A DNA stretch of 64,000 bases, taken from the NCBI GenBank assembly GCA_965230635.1, contig CBDDLJ010000016.1:248001-312000 (forward strand), written 5' to 3'. The notes under the pieces are model-generated. The model had not been told where the DNA came from. It made no database searches and worked only from the letters and a program-made list of their open reading frames with translations. A program made the translations under genes and the position numbers. This DNA is from CBDDLJ01 sp965230635. Its GTDB lineage: Bacteria; Pseudomonadota; Gammaproteobacteria; UBA1113. This document shows, piece by piece, positions 35,756-45,155 of the stretch (positions are counted from its first letter, which is position 1; each line of letters starts with the position of its first letter).

Positions 35756-36454
35756 TCAAAGATTGGCTTTATTCGCCATCATCAGTTTTAATTCACGGTG
35801 AATTTTTTGAAAAAAGTAGTGGTTTAGATCCATTCGGTGTTTAATGGCATTCATACAGTTTTCAAAATATTTTATTGCGTTAGATAGATAGTTAGTAACA
35901 CATTCAAACACTTTTTCTTGAGCATAATTTCTGCGTTTGGCATTTTGAAAAATTAAGATGTGTTTTTCACGAAAACCTAACTGTATTAATCCTTCACTAA
36001 AAATAAAATTGAGATTGCTCATAATTTTGTTGGAAGTGTAAGCTAAGGTGGCGTTTAATGTGTTGCTATCCAGTGGACGGAAAAAATGAATATAATCATT
36101 GATAAAAAGCATTGTGCTTTCTTCTGATACAATTGCGTTAATATGATTTTCTGCAGAATTTTCTATGCCATTGCGACAAGAGTTAATATATTGCTGGTTA
36201 ACTTTTGCTTCAGCTACTTCTTCCCAGATATTGTTTAAAATAATATCTCTGTGTTCTGCAGGCTGGTATTGCTGTAGTGAAGTAGTTAATAAGTTGGCGA
36301 AGCGTTTACTGCAAAGATAGAATTGGGTAAAAACGAATTGGTAATCTGATAATTGTAAGCGGCCTTTTCGGCAGTCTTTTAATAAAGGGTTATTCCACAG
36401 AGGATGTTTGTTGATAATATCGAGTGTGTATTCAATAATTTCTTTTTTATCCAT
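35756..36454 (-). CDS. Heme-oxygenase-fold protein (TenA/PqqC/CADD-like)
   Basis: The N-terminal IINKHPLWNNPLL and the spacing YQFVFTQFYLCSKRF, then NNIWEEVAEAK, resemble the helical heme-oxygenase-like family that includes chlamydial CADD and TenA. In CADD-type enzymes the segment after the Glu carries a metal-binding His, but here it reads EEVAEAKVNQQY, so the di-iron site may be incomplete. I chose the ATG at 36454 because family similarity begins there; an upstream ATG at 36487 would add 11 hydrophobic residues, and neither has a clear ribosome site. The role could be PABA synthesis as for CADD, or something else. Confidence 0.55.
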   Translation of the reverse strand: MDKKEIIEYTLDIINKHPLWNNPLLKDCRKGRLQLSDYQFVFTQFYLCSKRFANLLTTSLQQYQPAEHRDIILNNIWEEVAEAKVNQQYINSCRNGIENSAENHINAIVSEESTMLFINDYIHFFRPLDSNTLNATLAYTSNKIMSNLNFIFSEGLIQLGFREKHILIFQNAKRRNYAQEKVFECVTNYLSNAIKYFENCMNAIKHRMDLNHYFFQKIHRELKLMMANKANL

Positions 36455-36630
36455 AGCATCAATGAACCAATTAATCCATATTAACATAATAGTTCATGGT
36501 ATATGAAAAAGAAATTGGTAAAAATTCCCTACGTATTTATTACGTAGTATAACAGCTTGTGTAGTTAATTAAATAACCACATTGACTCTTTTTTGCTCTT
36601 CTCTTGGTTGGTTTTAGCGCTATTACACCG

Positions 36631-37155
36631 TATATGTGATAAATCAGATAGCACGTCAAGCTTAGCTGATAAAACGATTTCTATTGTGTTTTATTTCTTT
36701 GTATATTGAGCCAACGTAGTCGGTTGGCATTACTGACCACAGTCAGTGAAGATAGCGCCATAGCTGCACTTCCTATCATGGGGTTAAGCAATATTCCCCA
36801 CAGAGGGAAAAGTATGCCGGCAGCAATGGGAATAGCGACGATGTTATAAATAAACGCACCAAACATATTTTGTTGAATATTTTTTATCGTAGCTTTTGAA
36901 ATAGTGATGGCATCGACAATGCCTTGTAGTGAATGATGCATTAATGTGATGTCTGCACTTTCAATGGCGATATCTGTACCCGAGCCAATAGCAAAACCAA
37001 CATTTGCTAAACTGAGTGCTGGGGCATCATTAATGCCATCACCTACCATCGCTACAACTTCATGATTGTTTTGCAATGCTTTTATTTTACTTAATTTTTC
37101 ACCCGGTAAGACGTTGGCATCTACATGAGTAATACCTACCTGATTAGCAATAGCT
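36631..37155. repeat. 525-bp direct duplication, copy A (left of the IS)
   Basis: This segment matches 38913-39438 throughout, apart from one extra T in the right copy (T4 at 37069-37072 against T5 at 39351-39355). It comprises the 3' end of copA and its downstream sequence and ends exactly where the IS begins. Confidence 0.92.
36681..37155 (-). pseudogene. Duplicated 3' fragment of copA
   Basis: The fragment encodes the last 158 or so residues of a copper P-type ATPase, including the hinge motif MVGDGINDAPAL and the final membrane helices. It lacks the rest of the gene. A reading frame enters it from the adjacent IS end (giving MPKLFTASLT-like leader residues), but that fusion is an accident of the insertion. 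The intact-length copA lies to the right of the IS. Confidence 0.88.
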
Positions 37156-38912
37156 CCTGACTTCCGCGTCCGCACTACAGTCCTATCCCCACTGGCAGGG
37201 TGCAAGCTGCTGTTTGATGTTAAAGATGCTGTAAATAATTTTGGCATCCTCAGTCATTTTTGATGGCAAACGATACTGTTGATTATCAGAGGTATCCTTT
37301 AAAATACTTGCCTGTACCTGACAAAGCGCATCCGTAATACGTTGAACACTCATTGGTTGTCCAGCTTGTGTTAGTTTGAGCTGAACGTGCCTTATCAGCG
37401 CAAAGACCATATAGCAAAGCAGAATATGTGTTTCAATACGCTTGGGTGTATAGTGGTAAATTGGCCGCATTTTTAAGTTGTGCTTATTGATCCGAAAGGA
37501 TTCTTCAATTACCCATAATCGCCGATAGGTTTGATAAATGCGATGGTCAATATCGACTTTATTGGTAATAACACCGTGTAGTCCATCCCATTGTGCATCA
37601 TAGTCAATTTTTTCCTGATCAATATACGCACTTGCTTTTCCTGCTATATCGACATATTTAAGATACCCGTTATTATTCACTAAGCGTTTCACCTGTTTAC
37701 ACGTACTTAATTTTTTTTCAAGCTTTTTAATCAGTCGCTCTCTATCTTTGGCATCTTTTGCCGCTCGTTTTGCACTATAAGAAACAACCAGCCGACGTTC
37801 ACCAAGCGAGACGACTCGGTAAGCTGTCATGTCATCATCACTCTCTAGCGTGTGATAACCCGCTCTATCCAACACCTGAGCCTGAACCTCTCTGGACAAC
37901 TTTCTCAGTGGGTAAGCAACCACATAGTGAAACCCAGCTGATTCCAGCGCAGACAAATTATCCGATGTCATCATGGCGCGATCGCCAACAACGGTGACTG
38001 AATCTATCGGTAGGTACTCTCGCCAATGATGAATTGATTCAATTAATGTCTTACATTCTGCCGTATTCCCCCGGAATAAGCGATAACCCACCGGTAAGCC
38101 TTCCGCCGTCGTCGCTAATGCCAATACGACCTGGGTTGTATTAAATTTAAAATCCTTGCTATAGCCAAAGGCACGCAACGTATCTTCTGATACCGTCTCA
38201 AAGGATAATGTCGTCACGTCGAATAAGACCACATTCACCTTACCATCAAGCGCTAACGACGTACCAGAAAACACGCGTTTTTCTACCTCAACTCGCCGCT
38301 CAAGTAACTTATCCATCATCCGATAAATTCTATCCACCGGTAAATCAATATCAAACGCCGTCTTCGACAACACACTCAAGCGCCGTTTGCTGCCCGGCTC
38401 CAGTAGCCGTGAAAAAATCACCTGGCGTAAGGTCTCTTGTTCTCGGCCTGTGAATACGGTTGAAAAACCAAGCTGCTCATAAAAATGGTCCAAATACATC
38501 CATCATGCCCACATTAATACGGGCACATTCCGTCAAATTCTGCAGTAAAACAGGTTGTCTCATGGCTTGTCTCTGCATTGATGCGCTATCAGTCAGACAC
38601 CGCTGGCGATAGTGTGCTATCCAAAACGTTGCTTGTTCCATCCACACCGCTAATTGCTCTGGATCAGCGCTATGCCCGAAGGTTTTTGATAGTGAATTGC
38701 TTCACTTTACCATCAATTCTGACGTTATGGCAAACCAATACCGAGCAACGCCGTGTACCACTATTGCGCTTTATACGAGCAAACATCCACCCTCCACATT
38801 GATTTATTTTCCAGCAAAGAAATGATAACATCACGCACTACAATAATAAATACCAATTTATTGATTAATAAATATTTATTTTAATTTAGGGAAATATGAT
38901 GCTGAAGTCAGG
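37156..38912 (-). mobile_element. IS1634-like insertion sequence (IS4 superfamily)
   Basis: The element is 1757 bp. Its ends share the terminal inverted repeat CCTGACTTC, seen at 37156 and in complement at 38912. It carries one transposase gene on the minus strand. No simple short target duplication is seen; the element is instead flanked by 525-bp direct repeats of host sequence. That pattern fits crossing-over between two IS copies on sister chromosomes. Confidence 0.85.
37183..38786 (-). pseudogene. IS1634-family transposase, frameshifted
   Basis: The start (MFARIKRNSG) follows a GGAGGG ribosome site just upstream of 38786. The frame then changes at a GGG run near 38675 and again at a T5 run (38481-38485 on the plus strand). 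Each break is repaired by removing one base, which restores KNLRHSADPEQL and DVFGPFYEQLGF. The remaining 438 residues, 37183-38499, are intact and hold the DDE catalytic core, including FDVTTLSFET, VVGDRAMMT and YRRLWVIEESFRINK. As read, the N-terminal part is separated, so the element is probably inactive unless the breaks are errors. Confidence 0.83.
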
Positions 38913-39438
38913 TATATGTGATAAATCAGATAGCACGTCAAGCTTAGCTGATAAAACGATTTCTATTGTGTTTTATTTCTTTGTATATTGAGCCAACGTA
39001 GTCGGTTGGCATTACTGACCACAGTCAGTGAAGATAGCGCCATAGCTGCACTTCCTATCATGGGGTTAAGCAATATTCCCCACAGAGGGAAAAGTATGCC
39101 GGCAGCAATGGGAATAGCGACGATGTTATAAATAAACGCACCAAACATATTTTGTTGAATATTTTTTATCGTAGCTTTTGAAATAGTGATGGCATCGACA
39201 ATGCCTTGTAGTGAATGATGCATTAATGTGATGTCTGCACTTTCAATGGCGATATCTGTACCCGAGCCAATAGCAAAACCAACATTTGCTAAACTGAGTG
39301 CTGGGGCATCATTAATGCCATCACCTACCATCGCTACAACTTCATGATTGTTTTTGCAATGCTTTTATTTTACTTAATTTTTCACCCGGTAAGACGTTGG
39401 CATCTACATGAGTAATACCTACCTGATTAGCAATAGCT
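38913..39438. repeat. 525-bp direct duplication, copy B (right of the IS)
   Basis: This copy is continuous with the rest of copA, so it is the original location. The single difference from copy A is a T5 run at 39351-39355, which shifts the copA frame here. Confidence 0.92.
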
Positions 39439-41202
39439 TTTGCTGTGGCGTAATTATCGCCAGTTAACATCATGACGTTTAATTTTAATCGATGCAACTG
39501 GCTAATAACATCGATAGCATCATCTTTTATCGGATCGGCAATGCCTAATAACCCAAGTAGCCGTGTTTCATCAGCGATAAAGATAAGAGAGTTTGCTTGC
39601 TGTGTTAATTCGGTTATTATGTCTTTTGCTGATGAAGTATCAATATTATATTTTTTTCATCAACTTTTCATTTCCAATAGAATAGTGCTGTTGGCTAATT
39701 CTTCCTACGATGCCATGACCTGCGATAGCTTGGAAATCGTGTTGGTCAGTTAAGGGTTCTATCCCTAGTGACTTCGCTTTTTCTACGATAGAACGTGCTA
39801 GAGGATGTTCAGATTGTAGCTCCATACTTGCGGCAATTGTTAACAAGCGTATTTCATCATAGTCATTTTGGAAAATAGTGGTGGAAACAACACTTGGTTT
39901 TGCTTGCGTGATGGTGCCTGTTTTATCTAACACAATAGTGGTTAACTTCCCTGCTGATTGCAGTGCTTCGCCATGACGGATTAAAATACCTTGTTGGGCT
40001 GCTCTGCCTATACCAACCATCACTGAAATAGGTGCTGCTAAGCCTAAGGCACAAGGGCAGGCAATAACAAGTACAGACATACTCGTAATCAACATATAAG
40101 CAGATTTTGGTAAAGGGCCAAAGTTGAACCAAACTAATGCGGTGCCAATAGCAATAATAAGGACACTAGGCACAAAATAGGCAGACAATTTATCTGCTAA
40201 TTTAGCAATGGGTGGTTTTGAATGTTGTGCTTTCTTTACTAACTCAACAATGTGAGCGAGCCTGGTGTCAGTGCCAACATGTGTTGCGCGAAAAAGAAAA
40301 CTGCCTTGGCCGTTAACAGTACCAGCAACAACACTATCGCCTGTTTGCTTTTTAACAGGGATAGCTTCTCCAGTTAACATGGATTCATCAAGTTGGCTGT
40401 AGCCTTCAATGATTTCACCGTCAACCGGAATTTTTTCACCAGGACGGACTCGGATCCTATTGCCGACAGTAACTGCCTCAATCGGCGTATCATACTCATT
40501 ACCCTCAGAAACAATTCTGGCTGTTTTTGCTTGTAGTCCCATTAATTGTTGAATCGCTTGGGAGGTTTTACCACGTGCACGCATTTCGAGTGCGTTGCCG
40601 AGATTGACTAACGCGATAATCACGCTGGTGGTTTCAAAATAAAGGTGTTGCGCGATATCGGCAAAATACTCAGGCATGAGCACAATGATAGTTGAATAAA
40701 GCCAAGCTGTGCCTGTACCAATAGCAATTAGCGTGTTCATGGTAGCATGATGCGTGCGTAATGCTTGCCAAGTACCACGAAAAAAGTGTCCTCCAGAATA
40801 AATAAGCACTAATAAGCTGATGCTGCTGACAATCAGCCAAAACAGTCGGCCGGGTAATGTATTAATGTCTGGCATCCAATGAAACAAGCTCAGCAATAGT
40901 AGTGGACATCCGACAATAGCAGCGATAGCAGTTTGTCGTAATAATTGACGATAATGTTCAAATTCAGTGTTTCCTGCCTGTTCTGTGTCAGTTTTTAGGG
41001 CTGCACCATAGCCAAGCTTTATCATCGTGGCTATAATCGTTTTTGAATTAATATTTCCCTGGATACAGAGTGTACGCTCAGCAAAGTTTATTTCTGCGTC
41101 AATGACGCCTGGTAATGTTTTAATCGTTTTTTCTATATGAGTAACACAGCTAGCACAACTGATGCCAGTTAATAAATAAGTTGAAATTTGAACATCTTTC
41201 AT
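38963..41202 (-). pseudogene. copA: Copper-translocating P-type ATPase CopA, two frameshifts
   Basis: CopA exports Cu(I) across the inner membrane. The N-terminal part (39646-41202) has a heavy-metal domain with CASC (C16, C19), TGE (278-280), the membrane copper motif CPC (383-385) and the phosphorylation motif DKTGT (427-431). After LMKK the frame breaks at a seven-base T-run (39652-39658 on the plus strand). The middle continues in another frame through MLTGDN, and the run at 39351-39355 shifts it again before VAMVGDGINDAPAL and the end at 38963. Removing one base at each site gives a protein of about 745 residues, normal for the family. It is either a recent pseudogene or affected by homopolymer errors. 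Confidence 0.87.
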
Positions 41203-41263
41203 GTCAGTTTTTACCCCAATTTTCTACAAGTTTAGCTGATTTTGCAGTATTGAGGGATTGGTA

Positions 41264-42766
41264 TCATCTTAAACTTGTAGCAAAAGGATGCCTTGATTGT
41301 ATAGTTGTTGTCTCCCTGTTCTCTTTGTTCTGTTCCCTAACCGGATTTAGACCATACTTTTCAATAAATCCGTTTTCGATAAAGGTTAGTAAGCCATTGA
41401 GATCGTATTTATTCAGACTTTTAAAAAAGTTTATGTGGTAGACTACCTTAGGATATTCCTTTGTTTTGAATTCATTTGTTGTGAGCGCTATCTTTTTCGT
41501 ATAGTCATGGGGTTGATACTGTAGTCCAATGGTTAGTAGATTTTTGATAAGCAAATGTTTAATAGATGGACGGTTATTAGTGCAATACTCTGGCTGATCT
41601 TTTGAGCCATTTGGTTTTAATTTCCCTGGGCGCCATTTTCCAGTAGCGTTATTTTTAATGAAATTGATCACTTGTTGAAAAACAGTTTCAAATGTGTTTT
41701 CCTCAGCTTCATTGTGTATCCCTTTTAATTTTTCACTTGAGGGTCGAGTTGTCGCACTATTAATTGTTGGTTGAGCGGGTGAGCCCCACGCCAAGAACGG
41801 TTTGTAATCTTTCCAAATACAATCATACTCATTACATGTTCTTTCTAGCGCAGCTGCTAAATTTGTTTTTCCATTATCTCTATCTATCTCATCGTGAGCT
41901 GTCGAAATTTTAGATGGTTCTACAAACTGCATTCTGTGTATTTGAATATTTTTTTTGTGATAACTCCACCACTCACTCCAGGTAAATTTTCTTAATCTTT
42001 TTTTAAATGGAACTGCTGATGGTAAAGGAGAAGAATGCTGTGCTTCATTATTTATTGGGTCAGTTGGTATTATATCACTATTAGTGAGGTTATTGTCAGA
42101 TGGCAGATACCTAATAGCTTCTTGGGTTAATTTTTCTTGGTTAAACTCCGTTGGTGTTATGTAGCCACGTGGAGAATTATATTTGGAGCTTGTTTTCATG
42201 AAAAAATCCTGGTCTTTCTGCTCTTCTTTAGTTCGTCGATTATCGCTTATTTGTTCATCCTCTAAGAAGTTTGAAGCCAATTGAAGATCTATATTAATAA
42301 CATTAGGTAAAGTACCTAACATCATTCTTTTTAACGCGCTGTCAGAGTCAACTTCAGTGATGGAGGGATTAAATTTGCAAAATGATTTTTTAGCACAATC
42401 GCCATTAGTAGAAATAATATGAAAGCGATAATCTCCGTTATTATAGGTGGGGGCTTGCTCTGTGGCTGCATTTTTTCCTACTTTTATGGCGAAAATGCAG
42501 CCGATAACTTGTTCTTCTTCTGCAGCTTCTCTTGCTTGATCCGTGTCCGCTTCGTCTTTAATATTACCTTGAAATACAAAAGGTATCACAGCGCCTGTTT
42601 TTTGTTCGCCTTCTAGTATTTTTGGCAAATGGTGGCATAGACTTTGTATTGCTGAGATAATACTATCGCTACTAAACGTATTGAGTTTTTTTAACGTTAA
42701 ATTATAAGTTGATTTAATTTCGTTTTGTATCTCTTCAGTTGTTAACTCTTCATAAATAGTTTTCAT
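41264..42766 (-). CDS. Unknown 500-residue protein, candidate effector
   Basis: I do not recognise this protein. It has no signal peptide or membrane segment. Residues 1-150 appear folded, with alternating strands around VIPFVFQGN and VIGCIFAIKVGKN; the centre (about 200-260) is polar and probably disordered; the C-terminal third is mixed helical. GGAG eight bases before the ATG supports the start. It is 114 bp downstream of another unknown gene of similar size in the same orientation, and the N-terminal regions of both share a loose pattern (a strand pair, then FHIIST or FFCIST followed by a phenylalanine-rich loop). That similarity is weak and could be chance. Confidence 0.65.
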   Translation of the reverse strand: MKTIYEELTTEEIQNEIKSTYNLTLKKLNTFSSDSIISAIQSLCHHLPKILEGEQKTGAVIPFVFQGNIKDEADTDQAREAAEEEQVIGCIFAIKVGKNAATEQAPTYNNGDYRFHIISTNGDCAKKSFCKFNPSITEVDSDSALKRMMLGTLPNVINIDLQLASNFLEDEQISDNRRTKEEQKDQDFFMKTSSKYNSPRGYITPTEFNQEKLTQEAIRYLPSDNNLTNSDIIPTDPINNEAQHSSPLPSAVPFKKRLRKFTWSEWWSYHKKNIQIHRMQFVEPSKISTAHDEIDRDNGKTNLAAALERTCNEYDCIWKDYKPFLAWGSPAQPTINSATTRPSSEKLKGIHNEAEENTFETVFQQVINFIKNNATGKWRPGKLKPNGSKDQPEYCTNNRPSIKHLLIKNLLTIGLQYQPHDYTKKIALTTNEFKTKEYPKVVYHINFFKSLNKYDLNGLLTFIENGFIEKYGLNPVREQNKENRETTTIQSRHPFATSLR

Positions 42767-42880
42767 TTTATTGACTCCATTTAACGTATTAATTGATGCA
42801 ACTGTATTATATAAAAGCGCAAAGTTATGTAAAGAATTTTGTTTTCACTCTAATCAAGCATAATATGCCAGTTGTGCTTT

Positions 42881-44374
42881 TTATTTTCTTCCTGCACAAC
42901 GAGGACATTTATTTTGCGCCGTATCATCGTTAATAAGGTGATAGATTTCAACAGCTGTTTTGGGCAGTGATTTTGACTGAAAACCCCAGTCTTTAGTATT
43001 GAATGCTGTCAATTGACTTTTTAACAAATACTGCTTATCTACTTCACTCAAGTCGGGCGTTTTTGCTATGCTTAATTGGAGACGTTGCAATGCAGTTATA
43101 TGTTCTCGCTGTAATGCTGATAGAGAACGTTGATCCTTTCTAGCCCAGATATTTTTTAAACCAGGCCAAGTATCAAAAAATGCCAGTTTTTGAGAGGTTG
43201 TATGATAATATTCATTCATATTTTCCTGTGCAATAATAGTATGGAAGGCTTCTTCAAGTAATGTCAGTTGAGTTATTATCTTTGTTTGTTTATTCAGGAG
43301 CAATTGTACTTCATAGGAAAAATTGCTGTTAATTGCTTGCTTAGGATACCCTTCTTTATCGCCTAATAGGTTGAGTATTGGATTATTGCTGCGGCTCATC
43401 GAATTAGTTGATGTGCCATTAGGATCAGAAAAGGACACTTTAGTTTTTCTTATAGTAGACTCATTGACCTGAGTGGTTGGCGTACTTGTTGTGGGTGGGT
43501 TTTGCAGCGATGCTTGTATAGCTTGCTGTAATTGTCTCTGTTCTTCTTCTGTAGCTAGGTATTCCTCTCGTTCTTTTTGTGTTTGTCCGGCATGATTTGA
43601 AGTAGATGAGGACTCTTGCTGAGATGCTTGTATAGCTTGCTGTAATTGTCTCCGCTCTTCTTCTTTTGTAGCTGGGTACTCCTTTCCTTCTTTTTGTGTT
43701 TGTCCGGCATGATTTAAAGACGTTAGTAGATTAGCATGAGGAATATAAGGACCAGGCAGCAATTGTTCGGTAACGGGTGATATAGGCGGCCGCACGCTAG
43801 GTTCAGTGGTTGCTACTTGGGAAGGTGCTTCTGCCAACGTAGTCAAATCGACTGTATCCATTATTGACTCTTTATCTAGTTCCTTAATAAGGCGGTTTAA
43901 ACGTGAATCATCAATAGGGTTTACTTTATCAATGGTATTGAGATGCTTTTTAGTGATATTGTTAATAATATCGTACATAATCGAGGCATGGTATTCTGTG
44001 TTTTCTACGTGGCAGTAATAGTGTGTTACATTACCAACTGTCTCTAGAAAGCTCTCAGGAAATTGTATCTGTTGATTGGTGCTGATACAGAAAAAATGTC
44101 TTTTTTTTGTATCAGCATCGGTGGTTGCGATCAGTAAGATATAGCCGTTCAGGCTATCCATTGCGGTGTTTTTTACGTGGTATAAAACAGCATAGTTGGC
44201 TTGTTGATAGTTCCCCCAATTCATATTGTTTTGCTTGATTTGGGCTGCAATTAGCTCAATGGGTTGCGCATTGCTTGCTTCTAATGAAAGCAGTTTGTCT
44301 ACCCCGGCAGTGATTAATTTATTGCCTTGTTTGTTGTTAAAATAATTATGCAATTCATCGTGACTATATGCCAT
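42881..44374 (-). CDS. Unknown protein with two UIM-like motifs, candidate effector
   Basis: The start is ATGATG; the second ATG (44374) is better spaced from GAGG. Residue numbers below count from the first ATG at 44377. Residues 1-170 are a folded domain that I cannot name. Residues 222-299 are two tandem 39-residue repeats starting NHAGQTQKE. Each ends in a sequence like a ubiquitin-interacting motif: EEERRQLQQAIQASQQES (about 238-255) and EEEQRQLQQAIQASLQNP (about 276-293), with the acidic run, Leu, Ala-Ile and Ser in consensus places. A Ser/Thr/Pro-rich linker and a helical C-terminal domain follow, ending in a CPRC pair. UIMs bind ubiquitin in eukaryotes, so this is a strong candidate for a protein acting in a host cell. 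Export is not shown. Confidence 0.72.
   Translation of the reverse strand: MAYSHDELHNYFNNKQGNKLITAGVDKLLSLEASNAQPIELIAAQIKQNNMNWGNYQQANYAVLYHVKNTAMDSLNGYILLIATTDADTKKRHFFCISTNQQIQFPESFLETVGNVTHYYCHVENTEYHASIMYDIINNITKKHLNTIDKVNPIDDSRLNRLIKELDKESIMDTVDLTTLAEAPSQVATTEPSVRPPISPVTEQLLPGPYIPHANLLTSLNHAGQTQKEGKEYPATKEEERRQLQQAIQASQQESSSTSNHAGQTQKEREEYLATEEEQRQLQQAIQASLQNPPTTSTPTTQVNESTIRKTKVSFSDPNGTSTNSMSRSNNPILNLLGDKEGYPKQAINSNFSYEVQLLLNKQTKIITQLTLLEEAFHTIIAQENMNEYYHTTSQKLAFFDTWPGLKNIWARKDQRSLSALQREHITALQRLQLSIAKTPDLSEVDKQYLLKSQLTAFNTKDWGFQSKSLPKTAVEIYHLINDDTAQNKCPRCAGRK
43481..43714 (-). repeat. Two tandem 117-bp coding repeats (UIM-like)
   Basis: Two 39-codon units within the preceding gene (residues 222-260 and 261-299) share NHAGQTQKE, EY and RQLQQAIQAS. 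DNA identity between the units is high, which indicates a recent duplication. Confidence 0.85.
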
Positions 44375-44515
44375 CATTTCCCTCTTTTATGTAAGTTATT
44401 TTTCATATACTCTCATAGATATAGATAATGAATCAAGTAAAGATTCTTGATTGCATTGTAACCAGTTTTTATGTTATAACCTGCGCATAATGTAGATAAG
44501 GTAAGAATCTTAAGC

Positions 44516-44680
44516 ATGAAACGATATATGTGTATACTTTGTGGTCTAATTTATGATGAAGCACTAGGTTGGCCTGAAGAAGGGATTAAGGCGGGTACGT
44601 TGTGGGAAGATGTTTCAGCGGACTGGTTTTGTCCTGACTGTGGTGCTGGTAAAGATGACTTCGAAATGGTTGAAATCTAG
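44516..44680 (+). CDS. Rubredoxin
   Basis: This 54-residue protein has two CxxC knuckles, C6/C9 (CILC) and C39/C42 (CPDC), with the conserved aromatic and acidic residues of rubredoxin (YDEALGWPEEGI and DWFCPDCG). It binds one iron and carries single electrons in the cytoplasm. No rubredoxin reductase gene is adjacent; the next gene, hemJ, is convergent. A partner is therefore not known from the window. The start has only a weak AAGG-like ribosome site about 17 bases upstream, but the family N-terminus (MKRYMC) fixes it. Confidence 0.93.
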   Translation: MKRYMCILCGLIYDEALGWPEEGIKAGTLWEDVSADWFCPDCGAGKDDFEMVEI

Positions 44681-44721
44681 AATCGCCCCTATTTTTGACT
44701 ATGTTTTGTTTAATTTCTAAG

Positions 44722-45144
44722 CTAGAAGGGTTTCACTACCGCAAGAATAACAATTCCAACAAGCAGTAACACAGGTACTTCATTTAGCAAGCGGTAATAG
44801 ACATGGCCGTGTTTGTTTTGATCCATGAGAAAGATTTTGCGTAAATAGCCACAGTAAAAGTGAAAAAGCCATAGCATCAACACTAAAATGAGTTTGACGT
44901 GTAACCAACCCATTTTCATGTAAATGGCAGGATGCAATAATAATATCCACATGCCAAACAGTGTGGTTAATATTGCACCAGGATACATAATACCATAGTA
45001 TAATTTACGTTCCATGATTTTAAAACGCTCGATACTGACACGATCGGCTGCCATCGCATGGTAAACATAGAGGCGAGGCAAGTAAAAAATGGCAGCAAAC
45101 CAGGTGGTCATACTGATAATGTGAAAAGCAATTATCCAGCGCAT
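44722..45144 (-). CDS. hemJ: Protoporphyrinogen oxidase HemJ
   Basis: The 140-residue protein has four membrane helices and the HemJ family pattern: the conserved H8 near the N-terminus, YLPRLYVYH, GWLHVKL, and a C-terminal RLLNEVPVLLL stretch. HemJ oxidises protoporphyrinogen IX to protoporphyrin IX in heme synthesis and is an inner-membrane protein. The gene begins 11 bases after dedA and is co-transcribed with it. Confidence 0.92.
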   Translation of the reverse strand: MRWIIAFHIISMTTWFAAIFYLPRLYVYHAMAADRVSIERFKIMERKLYYGIMYPGAILTTLFGMWILLLHPAIYMKMGWLHVKLILVLMLWLFHFYCGYLRKIFLMDQNKHGHVYYRLLNEVPVLLLVGIVILAVVKPF

Positions 45145-45155
45145 GTTGTGTCTCC

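Noticed and set aside
36681..37247. A 188-residue protein starting within the IS end
   Set aside because: It is a chance fusion of IS-end sequence with the duplicated copA tail. It lacks most of the ATPase and has no ribosome site that I can support.
37758..38802. Plus-strand open frames within the IS
   Set aside because: They are antisense to the transposase gene, whose own motifs are clear.
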